This document shows positions 27,211 to 36,200 of a stretch of 64,000 nt of DNA, piece after piece. Each line of letters starts with the position of its first letter. Position 1 is the first letter of the stretch. The DNA comes from Verrucomicrobiota bacterium (lineage in GTDB: Bacteria; Verrucomicrobiota; Verrucomicrobiia; JADLBR01). The stretch covers positions 1 to 64,000 of the forward strand of contig JAKQKQ010000154.1 in the NCBI GenBank assembly GCA_029560585.1, read 5' to 3'. Below the pieces are notes generated by a model, which saw only the letters and a list, made by a program, of their open reading frames with translations, made no database searches and was not told the origin of the DNA. Position numbers and translations under genes: made by a program.

Positions 27211-28572
27211 TTATCCGTCATCCGACGCCAGAGGCCGATCTGTCACGACATAGACCTGGCTCCAGCCATCTCGGTCGCTGGTAAAGACGACGCGGCGGCC
27301 GTCGGGCGAAAATGATGGGTGGGGATGGCTCCATTGCGGGCCGTAGATGGATGAGGGGTCGTCGGGTTGGGGCGGGCGATCCAGTTCGGGCCGGTCGCCG
27401 CGAATGATGCTGGTATCGATGCCGGCTCCCTGGGCGGGGACGGAGAGCGCCCACTGCGTGCCGCGGTTGGTGGCGCGCGGCCAGCATAGCGCGCGCCGCT
27501 GCCCGGTGCGCGCACCGACCAGCTGTAGCCCGATGTCGGGATGGTTCGTATCGGCCACAATCCTGTCGCCGGCGCGGTCCCCACAGGCGTGCCACGCATT
27601 GAACGCCGCGATGGTGCGCGCGCGCGACCCGTCCCGGCTGATGGCTCGCAGTGCGTGCGGCCAGTGCGTGAAGATGATCTCGCTCCCGTCGCCAAGCCAA
27701 CTCTCATGGACGATCCACTCGCCGGGCCTTTGCGCGTAGAGATTCCGGTCCTCGGTGCCGTCGGAGCGGATTGTCCAGATGCGCGCGCCGGGGGTGCCGG
27801 AGTATTCGAGGATGCTGTCGTCGGCCGGGCAGAACTGCACGTGGCCGACCTCGGCCTTTTCGACTAGGAAGTGCGCTTGGCCCGACGCGGGCTCGACGAG
27901 CGCGAGCCGGCACGATCCCTTGAATCGGACGCCTAGGGCCAGGCGCGAGCCGGCGGGGTTGAGCGAGCAGTTACCGAGCCTCGCGCCATCAAATTTCGCC
28001 ACCACGCGCTCGCGAAGCGTCTCGCGATCCAGCTCGACTACGCAGTCTCTTGCGGAGAAGTAGATCTTGCGGCCGTCGCGCGTGGCGGCGGGCGAGAATG
28101 GATTGGTGTCGGTCCGGGCCGTCAGTTGGGTGATGGTGCCGTCGGTCTCTGCGGCGGCAAAAATGTTGGGGTGGCCGGTGCGGTAGCTGATGAAGTACAG
28201 CTCGCGCCCGTCATCTGGCCACGAGGGATTCGTGAAATAGAAATGGTGATGCATCGCCGTCGCGGCGGTGATCTGCCAGACGTCCGCGCCGGTCTTCTCG
28301 TCGCGCAACAACTGCCGCTCGGAGGGGATTCGCCGACCGGCCGCAGAGGGATCGGTGCCACGCACCAGCAGGTTGCCGCCGGCCAGCACCGCCGCCGTGA
28401 GGAATCTGCGCCGCGTGGTGGGATGCGCGATTGACGGCTCCGTCCCGTGGCGGGCGCGGCAGGAATCCGTTGTCCGCTCGCGTCTGATGTCGGCGAGCTT
28501 ATCCTCCGGCGCCGCGAGGGTGTCAAGCGTAGGCGCCGAATGCAGGCTGAGGAATCCAATGCTGCGGGGCAT
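27211..28572 (-). CDS. exported PL22-type oligogalacturonate lyase-like propeller
   Basis: 453 aa. A Tat-like signal is internal (HPTTRRRFLTAAVLAGGNLLVRG, ~50-72), so the true start could be later than the ATG at 28572. The rest is a seven-bladed TolB-like propeller (PSWPDDGRELYFISYRTG, PHPSFSPDGRRVVFTSDRDGWSQVYVV). Near the end, Gln413-x-x-His416-x-His418 (QWSHPH) matches the Q-x-x-H-x-H manganese site of characterised PL22 lyases. His289 (VHESW) and His328 (AWHACG) are candidates for the catalytic and fourth-ligand histidines. PL22 enzymes split unsaturated digalacturonate by beta-elimination. It is probably co-transcribed with the gene at 28627-31677, 54 bases upstream. Confidence 0.75.
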   Translation of the reverse strand: MPRSIGFLSLHSAPTLDTLAAPEDKLADIRRERTTDSCRARHGTEPSIAHPTTRRRFLTAAVLAGGNLLVRGTDPSAAGRRIPSERQLLRDEKTGADVWQITAATAMHHHFYFTNPSWPDDGRELYFISYRTGHPNIFAAAETDGTITQLTARTDTNPFSPAATRDGRKIYFSARDCVVELDRETLRERVVAKFDGARLGNCSLNPAGSRLALGVRFKGSCRLALVEPASGQAHFLVEKAEVGHVQFCPADDSILEYSGTPGARIWTIRSDGTEDRNLYAQRPGEWIVHESWLGDGSEIIFTHWPHALRAISRDGSRARTIAAFNAWHACGDRAGDRIVADTNHPDIGLQLVGARTGQRRALCWPRATNRGTQWALSVPAQGAGIDTSIIRGDRPELDRPPQPDDPSSIYGPQWSHPHPSFSPDGRRVVFTSDRDGWSQVYVVTDRPLASDDG

Positions 28573-28626
28573 CTCACCGCAGAGGACATGGCGCGCACGG
28601 GGCGTGGGCGGTCCCCGGGATCCGCG

Positions 28627-31600
28627 TCATTCGGACATCGGCTGCAGGGCGATGGATGTCTTTATCAGGTAGCTGCACGTGCAGCGATCGGTGGCGTCGG
28701 GCATGAGCAGGAGTCCTCCGGCAGGGACCGCGTTGATCCAGCAACCTGGGCGAATGCCGCCAAAGCTCCGGGTATTCTGGGGTTGCTCCAGGTCCACGTA
28801 ACCGAGGGTGGCCGAACGAAACGCCATGAGGTGGCGCGAGGCGCTCGGTATCCCGCAGCCGTAGGATCTTGGAAAGGCAAGGCCCTGGGCCTGGCCGGTC
28901 ACGATGTCCCAACCGCGTGATTGGAATAGGACCGTCCGGCCGTGAAGCACGGGCCGCGTGCTGTAGGATGCCTTGATGTCCCAGCGACGTTGGCCGGTGG
29001 CGATATCGAATGCGGCCATCCGGCCGCCGATTTCGGACACCAGCTTGAATTTGGAATCCTGGAAACACATCAGGAGCGTCTTGTATTCCTCGCTCAGGGC
29101 CAGCAGCGTCCCGAATATCTCCTCTGTGGATTCCCACGCGACACGCCCCGTTGCGAGGTCGAGGGCAATCAGCCGCCCATCGGGGTGGACGAAACCGGGA
29201 TCTGGCACGGACCGTTTCTTTTCCTTCGTGCGGTCGGCGAGGGCGATCGGCCGATCGATGACGTACGCGCGCCCGCCGCCGATGGCGATCGCATTGTGCC
29301 GGATCGAGTTTTGTGGCCGCCAGGTCCATTTCACCTCGCCCGTTACCGCGTCGATGGCGAACAAGAGGCTGGACTCGGTCCACTGCTCTTGCATGTCGCC
29401 GGGGCGGTAGCGATACGTCACGACGTGGCCCGTGTCTGCAAGGCTGCCTATGATCGTGTCGCCCGCGCACGCGATCATGCCCCACTCGCCGGGTCGCCCA
29501 TCCGGGTGGGGCGGCGCCGATAGCCTGCCGAGGAGCTTTCCGGTTTCAGGGTCGAGCCGGAGGCACTGTTTTTCCGTCCGGATAAACAGGCCGCGTTCCC
29601 CGACGCAGATGTTGCTGCCGGTGCCAGAGACCCCCATCAGGTGCTCGCCATCATAAGGCTGCAAGATCTCGGGCAGCGGATACTCCCACAGGGGCCTGCC
29701 GTTGTACGCGTCGACGCATCGCAGCGCATTCAGGCCCTCGATGAACAGCAGGCCCCTGTAAAAGAGCGGGGCGGGACCGCGCCCATGACGGCTCGGCATG
29801 GTGAACTCGAGGTCGTTGAACCAGCAGATGCCAAGCGGCCCCCGCAGGAGCGAATCACTCGAGCAACACGTGTTTGCCGCATCGCAGTACTGGTGGGTCC
29901 AGGCCCCGGCGCCCGCCAGATCCCCGCGCGTCGCAGTTTGCATCAGGCCCGGCTTTCCGATGCACGACTTGCCGCCAAACGGCCGCAGCACCCGGTTGAT
30001 GAGTTCCGAGGAGACGACGTCGGCAGCCCCGTCGACCGAGCGGCCCGCGACGACGAGGTTCGCAAAATAGCTGGGCAGATTCTGGCAGGGCGGCACGGCC
30101 AAGTGGGTCGTGATCCGGGTCCCGAGCAGGCCGGCGGCATCGAGCCTTCTTTGAATGGCGGCGACCTCCCCGGGATCGGGGTTCATCGCGCAGATGTGGA
30201 GCCTCGTCTTCTTTGCGAGCGCGATCGCCAGGGAGCCATCGCCGCATGCGGCGTCAAGACAGTAACCCTCGGTGATCCCTGTTTTTTGGATGATCTCGTC
30301 GGCAGCTGCGTCTGCCGCGGCGGGGGTGGCGGGTGTTGCGGGCGGCGGTGAGATGTTCTTGGGCGCGGCCGCGTGGCTGCCATCAAAGCACTGGATTGCG
30401 CCGGTTGCGGTGCTGACGAAGAGGCGCCCGTTTGACGCCGCCAGCCCGACCGCTTCGCCGTCGGTCTTCTTTGTGAGAAGGATCTGGCGCGAGGGGATAT
30501 CGGCGACGGCTATCCCGCCCCCGCCACCCACGACGGCCTTGTCGCCCGCGACGATCAGGCAGGATGGCGGGCTGATTGGGTTCGCCATGCGCCAGATTGG
30601 TGTGTTGAGGACCCTTTGGCCGATCATCTTTTTCGTCTTGGGGTCCGCGACCTTTCGCTCGCGCCATGGGTTTGCGCGGTCGATGGCGGCGATCTCATTC
30701 GTCGTGGCAAGGAGCAGCGAGTCGGGCGCGACCGCCATGACCATCGCGTTGGAACCCGTGAGGCAGGCCTGTTTGCCGGTCGCGAGATCGAACGCGCATG
30801 CGCCATTGAAGAACTGCGAGTCGGTGGCCACGATCCCGGAACCCCCGACCTTCCCGAACGTCTGAAGGTGGAAGAATAGGAACTTCCCATCGGCGCGGCT
30901 AAAGGCCGCTGGCACTCCCCGCCCCGTTGGCACCAGCAGGCGATCGCCGACGACAACCAGGTCGCCCTGTGCCGATACGCCGCTCTGGGCCACGGCGCCC
31001 GGATGCGGCTGGGGCATCAGCATGCCCGCCGCGGTGGTGTTGCGCCAGATCACCCGCCCGTCTGCCGCGTCAACGGCATGGATGAAAACGCCCTCGCTCG
31101 GCCAGATTCCGGCGGCCCAGTAGACGATGCCGTCCGCTATGACCGGGCCGCCGCGGGCCGGCCAGCGCGAAATCAGTCGCCCGTTGCCCAGCACCATGCT
31201 GGCGCCGTCGCCCCCGCGGATTCTCCAAAGCATTTTTCCGTCTCGCGTCGCAAGGCAGTAGAGGAAGCCGTCATCGCTGACGACGAAAGCGCGATCGCGA
31301 TAAATGGCGGGCGCGAACCTGACGGGGCCGGCGGCCAGGAAGGACCAGAGCTCTTCGCCCGTCGCGGCGTTTAGAGCCATCACCTTGCCGTCGGCAGAAC
31401 TCCCGAACAGCAGCGTGTCGCCCGCGATCACCGCATGGAATGCGCGGTCAAACGGCATGCGCGTATCTCGCCCGGGCCATGCCGGCTGCGGCGCGTGGCG
31501 GGGCCTGTAGGTCCAGCGCGGCGAAAGATCGGCCGGCAGGGCATCTGCCGTGTATCCGCTGCGAGAGCCATCGGCGCGATACGTTGGCCAATCTGAAGCG

Positions 31601-31677
31601 GCGCCGACATGGGGCGCGGCCGTGAGGAGGGTCAGGGCGATCACCCAACCGAATTTCCGCTGGGTCGAAGTTTTCAT
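28627..31677 (-). CDS. secreted PQQ-type propeller with inserted methyltransferase-like domain
   Basis: 1016 aa from the ATG at 31677, chosen because MKTSTQRKFGWVIALTLLTAAPHVGA is a signal peptide; an ATG nine bases earlier is also possible. Residues ~28-430 and ~600-1005 are PQQ-like beta-propeller blades (GKVMALNAATGEELWSF, GRVIWRN, GRLIALDLATGRVAWES, GQRRWDI). Between them, at ~460-575, sits a Rossmann-type domain with EGYCLDAACGDGSLAIALAKK, the SAM-binding loop of class I methyltransferases, followed by INRVLRPFGG as in C-terminal methyltransferase strands. Quinoprotein dehydrogenase activity is not assured, since PQQ ligands cannot be confirmed. The combination is unusual for a protein that appears exported. 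Confidence 0.78.
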   Translation of the reverse strand: MKTSTQRKFGWVIALTLLTAAPHVGAASDWPTYRADGSRSGYTADALPADLSPRWTYRPRHAPQPAWPGRDTRMPFDRAFHAVIAGDTLLFGSSADGKVMALNAATGEELWSFLAAGPVRFAPAIYRDRAFVVSDDGFLYCLATRDGKMLWRIRGGDGASMVLGNGRLISRWPARGGPVIADGIVYWAAGIWPSEGVFIHAVDAADGRVIWRNTTAAGMLMPQPHPGAVAQSGVSAQGDLVVVGDRLLVPTGRGVPAAFSRADGKFLFFHLQTFGKVGGSGIVATDSQFFNGACAFDLATGKQACLTGSNAMVMAVAPDSLLLATTNEIAAIDRANPWRERKVADPKTKKMIGQRVLNTPIWRMANPISPPSCLIVAGDKAVVGGGGGIAVADIPSRQILLTKKTDGEAVGLAASNGRLFVSTATGAIQCFDGSHAAAPKNISPPPATPATPAAADAAADEIIQKTGITEGYCLDAACGDGSLAIALAKKTRLHICAMNPDPGEVAAIQRRLDAAGLLGTRITTHLAVPPCQNLPSYFANLVVAGRSVDGAADVVSSELINRVLRPFGGKSCIGKPGLMQTATRGDLAGAGAWTHQYCDAANTCCSSDSLLRGPLGICWFNDLEFTMPSRHGRGPAPLFYRGLLFIEGLNALRCVDAYNGRPLWEYPLPEILQPYDGEHLMGVSGTGSNICVGERGLFIRTEKQCLRLDPETGKLLGRLSAPPHPDGRPGEWGMIACAGDTIIGSLADTGHVVTYRYRPGDMQEQWTESSLLFAIDAVTGEVKWTWRPQNSIRHNAIAIGGGRAYVIDRPIALADRTKEKKRSVPDPGFVHPDGRLIALDLATGRVAWESTEEIFGTLLALSEEYKTLLMCFQDSKFKLVSEIGGRMAAFDIATGQRRWDIKASYSTRPVLHGRTVLFQSRGWDIVTGQAQGLAFPRSYGCGIPSASRHLMAFRSATLGYVDLEQPQNTRSFGGIRPGCWINAVPAGGLLLMPDATDRCTCSYLIKTSIALQPMSE

Positions 31678-31891
31678 CGGCCGCATCAGAGCGTGTTGAT
31701 GCGATGGGCGCAGGGCAACGAGAAAATCATCGCCGTGAGGGATCGAGGGGAACGTAGATCGCTCTGCGAACCCTAACCTCCTGCTTGTACTCGGCATTCC
31801 CGTGTGGCAAGGGTAGATAGAGGGTTTGGACGGCGAATCCGACGGAAGAGGGCGCGAGTGTTCGGGCGTTTGCCGATCCATCGCCCCCCGC

Positions 31892-32821
31892 ATGAGCATG
31901 AAGCGCTACCGCCAATGCATCCTAGCCACTTGCTGCGTGCCGTGGAACGAGGACTACACCTTTGCCGAGGAAATCTTCCGGCGCCAGGTGCGCCGTCTGA
32001 TTTCGGAGGGCATCCAGGACCTCTACATTTTTGGCACGGCCGGCGAGGGCTACGCGGTGAGCGACCGGCAGTTCGACGAGATCACGCGCGTCTTTCTGGA
32101 GGAGACCCGCACGCGTGACGTAAAGGGGATGGTTGGCGTCATTAGCCTTTCGCTTGGGACCATCATCGAGCGGATCGAGCGCGCGAGGGGGATGGGTGCG
32201 CGGGTCTTTCAGCTGTCACTGCCGAGCTGGGGCGCGCTGCGGGATTCCGAGCTGGATGTTTTCTTCGATGAGACGTGCGGCCGGTTTCCAGACTGCGAGT
32301 TCCTCCACTACAACCTCCCGCGGGCGCAGCGCCTCATCGCGCCCGCCGAATACCGCTGGCTGGCGGACCGGCACCCGAACCTTATCGCGACCAAGAACAG
32401 CACGACGGATGTGCAACGGCTGAGCGGGCTGTTGTCGGAAGCGCCCCAGCTTCGGCACTTTGTCACGGAGGTCGGGTTCGCCGATGCGTCGGTGCTGGGC
32501 GAATGCGGTCTGCTGATCTCCGTGGCAAATACCAACCTCGCCCTGGCCCGGGCCTATTTCGAGGCCGGCTGTCGCCGCGATGAGGCCGCCCTTGCCGAAA
32601 CGAGCCGCGAGGCTGGCGAGCTCGTCGCCGAATTGAAGAAGCTCGTTGGCCCGGATGTGCACATGGACGGCGCCTTCGACAAGATGTTCTGCCGGGTGAA
32701 CGACCCCGCGTTTCCGCTGCGCCTGCTGCCCCCTTACGCGGCCGCGACCGAGGGCGTTTTTGAGCGATTCGCGAGCTTGCTGAGAAAAAAATATCCGCGC
32801 TGGCGTCCGACGCGGGGGTAG
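31892..32821 (+). CDS. DHDPS/NanA-family aldolase or lyase
   Basis: 309 aa from the ATG at 31892. Class I aldolase of the dihydrodipicolinate synthase superfamily. The Schiff-base lysine is in LIATKNSTTD and the catalytic tyrosine in FLHYNLPRA, and the substrate loop FGTAGEGYAVS replaces the usual GTTGE. It is divergent from the usual DapA sequence and more like sugar-acid lyases of this fold (N-acetylneuraminate or keto-deoxy sugar acid aldolases). It is transcribed away from the PQQ-propeller gene across a 214-bp shared upstream region. Reaction inferred: reversible cleavage of a 2-keto-sugar acid to pyruvate. Confidence 0.82.
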   Translation: MSMKRYRQCILATCCVPWNEDYTFAEEIFRRQVRRLISEGIQDLYIFGTAGEGYAVSDRQFDEITRVFLEETRTRDVKGMVGVISLSLGTIIERIERARGMGARVFQLSLPSWGALRDSELDVFFDETCGRFPDCEFLHYNLPRAQRLIAPAEYRWLADRHPNLIATKNSTTDVQRLSGLLSEAPQLRHFVTEVGFADASVLGECGLLISVANTNLALARAYFEAGCRRDEAALAETSREAGELVAELKKLVGPDVHMDGAFDKMFCRVNDPAFPLRLLPPYAAATEGVFERFASLLRKKYPRWRPTRG

Positions 32822-33122
32822 CGGCCCGTTGAAAAACCCACACAACAGCCGCGCCGGGTATGGGAGGGACGCCGTCCCCGGCGTCCGCGATTCACCAGCC
32901 GCGCAACGCCCGGGCCAACCCGGCCCGCGAGGCCGCGGGCCCTCCCGGCGGAATCGGGCCCCGCGCGCCATCAGGGGGAATCGCTGACGTCTTTCAACGG
33001 GATGCCAGCGGCGGGACCACGGGCGCCCGTGGGTTCCTGTCACGGCGCTGGGTCTGTGGTGTTACGCTCATGCGGGCGGAGATTCCCTTGACCCGAGATG
33101 GGGCGTCCGACACGGTCTGTCC
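32822..33122. other. short intergenic region with a GGGAGGGACG hairpin
   Basis: The 301 bp hold the repeat at 32862-32890 and otherwise nothing recognisable. Confidence 0.5.
32862..32890. repeat. GGGAGGGACG hairpin repeat (other copy 17162-17191)
   Basis: GGGAGGGACGCCGTCCCCGG then CGTCCGCG; opposite orientation to the copy at 17.16 kb. Confidence 0.55.
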
Positions 33123-36029
33123 ATGTTCCGGAGAATTCGGCTGCGGCCGATTGTGCCGGGGAAGTCCCTGGCGAATGCGTTCGCCCGCAGGATAGTCGCA
33201 AACAGATTTCGATCGAGGGTGTTTGGGGTGCTCTGTTTGTCGGGGTCGGGGACGGTGGTGCCTGGAGCACCGACGCCGATGCCGCAGTGGATTGGCGCTT
33301 CCGCGGCCCCGGCGCCGGGTCAAAATACAATCTTTGCCCGCGGCTTTGAGTTGGGGGGGACGGCCCGCAAGGCGCTGGTGCGGTTGGATTCCGATGATCG
33401 TTACCGGCTCGCCATCAATGGGCATGCAATCAGCGTGGGCGACACGCCATGGGATGCAGAGACCTACGACATCACGCGGCTGCTGGTCCAGGGCACCAAC
33501 ACGCTTTTGGTGACTGCGGGCTCCGACACGCCGCGCCCGGCTAACTGCTGGGTGTGGATGCGCCGATGGCTGGCTGCGCCGGGGCACTTCACGCGGCTGA
33601 GCTTTAAGACACGGGGTGCCCGCGCGGATGAATGGCTCTATGTCGAGGTCGTCGATGCGCGGGGCCATACCTCGGGATTCTACTGCCCGGAGAGAAAACG
33701 GCGGGACCTGCTGCTGGGTCACGGTGGCGCCGCGGTCGAGCATGTCATCGAATTGGGCAAGGAGCCCACGCTCGCACATCGGCAACAGAGCGGCGATCAG
33801 GCCGGGTGCGACTTCACGCAGATCGCCTCGGTCGGCATCCGCATCGACCGCAAGAATGTCCTGGAGAAACCGGCGGGGCAGGTCGAATTTGCGGCCATCA
33901 GGCTACAGGGCGCAACGGAGTCAGACATCGGCGAGGTGGCGGGATGGCGCATCGAACCGGGAACCGGCGAATGGCGTCGCAGCAAACTCGAGCGCGGTGA
34001 CGACGGATACTTCACGCTCCGCTATGATTTCACACCGGCGGATGACCCTCTCATTGCCCTCGATCTCCGTGCTTGGGGCGCGGAAGGCGAACTGGCGCGA
34101 GTGATGAGCGGCCCCGGTTGGCGCGCGAATGGCGCACCGGTGCGGGTCGCGAAGTCGCCGTTGGACTCCGTTTCGTGGACGCGGCTTGCCATCGATGGCC
34201 CCGAAGAAACTCCCGTGCAACCGCTGGCGGCGGGGTTGAGCTGTGATTTTGGGGCCGAGCGTGGCGTCGAAGGGCAGGGTCGGGCGGTCCGGGTCAACGT
34301 GTGGGCCGCAGAGCCCATGCACGAGGCGCGGATTCAGGTCAGGGTAGAGAACTGGGCCGGGGCCGAAGTATTCCGCCAAGAATCGGCTGTCTCGTGGGAT
34401 GGCGCGGTGGGGCATGCGGAGTTCCGCGTGCCGGGTCTCGCCCGGGGACTGTACCGTTTCGATGCCTCGCTGCCAGGAGTGCCGACCCAGAGGCGTCACG
34501 CCGCGCTGGCCGTGCTCGCGCCAGGGCAGACAGGGGTCATGGACGTTTTTGACACGTTGACCCCAATCGCGAAAGGCGGGCCGCTGCGCGGCATCGACCT
34601 GAACTGGAAGGATAGTCCGGCGCTGATGCTCGGCATCCGCGACCAGGGCGTGAACTTTCTGCAGGTTCACCTGAATCCGGCGCAGCTCGACAACGGCGAG
34701 TTGGCCGAACTTCTGGCATTTTGTAAGGCAACCGGACTGCATTTCGCGCTCAACAACGAACATGCCAATTGGGTGGCAAACGCCCCAGATCCATCGGGGC
34801 GCAACCGCTTCGATGCGCCGGGGGGCTGCCACCGCTGGGATATCGAACCCGCGGCCCTTGATGCGGCGACGGCGACGGGATTGTTCGAGGGCGTCGTCTA
34901 TGACGAGGGCGAACACATGCAGCTTTGCCGCAATAAATACGCCCGCTTGCCGGACGACGTCCACCGCAAGCCCTATCTGGTGGAGACCACGGGCATGACG
35001 CTGCCCGCGGCCCACGACACCTTCGTTGCCGCGGCGCGGCAAGTGCGAGCCTACCACCGCCAGCATGGGACCCGGATGATCGTCGAGAGCGTGTTTCCGG
35101 CGCTGTGGCATCCCCTGGCACAGGCCGGGGTCACGCTGTGCCCGAAATTGCTCAAGGAGGATATCTATCCCGTGGTGCTGGCCCTCGCGCTGGGGGCCGC
35201 GCGGCAGTACAACGCCGAGCTGTGGTTCACTCCCGATTTCTGGGCGTGGGATCACTTTCCCGGTCATCCGTTGAAGAACTATGTGGCGGCCTTGCGGCTG
35301 GCCCATGCGGTGGGGGTGGACAACATCTATACGGAGTTCGTCCACGGGCTGTTTCGCGTGCGTGGGAACACTTATGAGTCCACCGATTACGGGGCGGCGC
35401 TGCAGGCGCACATCCGCGAGTACCTGCCCGCCCATCCGCGCGGCTACGACTATCGCGACTACGAGCCCGAGGTCGCCATCATCCGCTTCCCCGACAGCGA
35501 TTGGGGCCAGGCGTCCTGCTATTATTGGAAGACACTCTACGGCGCCGAGGACTTGCCGCCCACGCCGGAGACCGGGGAGTGGATGCAGGTGTTCAGTCTG
35601 CTGACCGCCGGGAAGACCGACCCGCGCGCGGTCAACGCCAACAGCAGCGTCTATCCGCGCTACCAATCGCCCGCGATGATCCCCGCGCCGCCGACGGCGG
35701 TCTACGACCACCTCGCCGGGCCGGACTTGCTGCGCTCCGTCGGCACGATTTTCCTGTGTGGCGTGACCATCTCCGAGCCGACGCTCGCGGCAGTGCGGGG
35801 TCGCGTGAATGAGGGTGCGGTCTGTTTCGCGCCATCCCGATTGTGCCCCGAGCGGGTGAGGCGGCAGGCGAAGGCCCTGCCCGCGCGCATCACCGATGGC
35901 CAAGGCTCGTGGATCGTCCTTGCGGGATTCCGTCCCGAAGATGTCGGGCCGTACCGATCGCTCGTCCCGGCGGCGGGGACCACCTTGCGCCTGAAGTTCA
36001 AGGGGCAGGTGGTCCCTCTCAGCGAATGA
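33123..36029 (+). CDS. large secreted protein: rhamnosidase-N-like sandwich plus unclassified TIM-barrel-like region
   Basis: 968 aa. The start is uncertain: the first ~40 residues are basic, and the export-like stretch FGVLCLSGSGTVVPGA comes after them. Residues ~54-135 (MPQWIGASAAPAPGQNTIFARGFEL ... YRLAINGHAISVGDTPWDAETYDITRLLVQGTNTLLV) match the jelly-roll found at the N-terminus of GH78 rhamnosidases and GH2 enzymes. From ~480 on there is a barrel-like region: GIRDQGVNFLQVHLN, HFALNNEHANWVAN, GVVYDEGEHMQLCRN, MIVESVFPALWHP, LWFTPDFWAWDHFPGHPLKNY. Acidic residues in YDEGEH and IVESVF are candidate catalytic groups. I cannot place it in a known glycosidase family. It is followed after 171 bp by a WbsX/GH99-like gene on the same strand. 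Confidence 0.65.
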   Translation: MFRRIRLRPIVPGKSLANAFARRIVANRFRSRVFGVLCLSGSGTVVPGAPTPMPQWIGASAAPAPGQNTIFARGFELGGTARKALVRLDSDDRYRLAINGHAISVGDTPWDAETYDITRLLVQGTNTLLVTAGSDTPRPANCWVWMRRWLAAPGHFTRLSFKTRGARADEWLYVEVVDARGHTSGFYCPERKRRDLLLGHGGAAVEHVIELGKEPTLAHRQQSGDQAGCDFTQIASVGIRIDRKNVLEKPAGQVEFAAIRLQGATESDIGEVAGWRIEPGTGEWRRSKLERGDDGYFTLRYDFTPADDPLIALDLRAWGAEGELARVMSGPGWRANGAPVRVAKSPLDSVSWTRLAIDGPEETPVQPLAAGLSCDFGAERGVEGQGRAVRVNVWAAEPMHEARIQVRVENWAGAEVFRQESAVSWDGAVGHAEFRVPGLARGLYRFDASLPGVPTQRRHAALAVLAPGQTGVMDVFDTLTPIAKGGPLRGIDLNWKDSPALMLGIRDQGVNFLQVHLNPAQLDNGELAELLAFCKATGLHFALNNEHANWVANAPDPSGRNRFDAPGGCHRWDIEPAALDAATATGLFEGVVYDEGEHMQLCRNKYARLPDDVHRKPYLVETTGMTLPAAHDTFVAAARQVRAYHRQHGTRMIVESVFPALWHPLAQAGVTLCPKLLKEDIYPVVLALALGAARQYNAELWFTPDFWAWDHFPGHPLKNYVAALRLAHAVGVDNIYTEFVHGLFRVRGNTYESTDYGAALQAHIREYLPAHPRGYDYRDYEPEVAIIRFPDSDWGQASCYYWKTLYGAEDLPPTPETGEWMQVFSLLTAGKTDPRAVNANSSVYPRYQSPAMIPAPPTAVYDHLAGPDLLRSVGTIFLCGVTISEPTLAAVRGRVNEGAVCFAPSRLCPERVRRQAKALPARITDGQGSWIVLAGFRPEDVGPYRSLVPAAGTTLRLKFKGQVVPLSE

Positions 36030-36200
36030 GACGGGAGGGGTGGGAAACCCTCTTGCTTCTGGGTGGGACCACGGTTCTTTCGCACGCGGTCGCGAGTGGC
36101 GCTTTTTGAGGGTCGAGTTTCGCTGCGGCATTCTCACGGGCGCTTATTGTCGCATGATAACGGGGCGGCACGCGACGACCCTGGAGAACGGGAATTGACA

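Noticed and set aside
31892-32821. Assignment as biosynthetic dapA
   Set aside because: The usual GTTGE loop is replaced and the context is carbohydrate use, so only the fold-level name is given.
33921-36137. Open frame of 738 codons on the minus strand opposite the 968-residue protein
   Set aside because: Low-complexity Arg/Gly/Val composition, no domain seen, and the plus-strand frame has a recognisable jelly-roll and a sensible neighbour.
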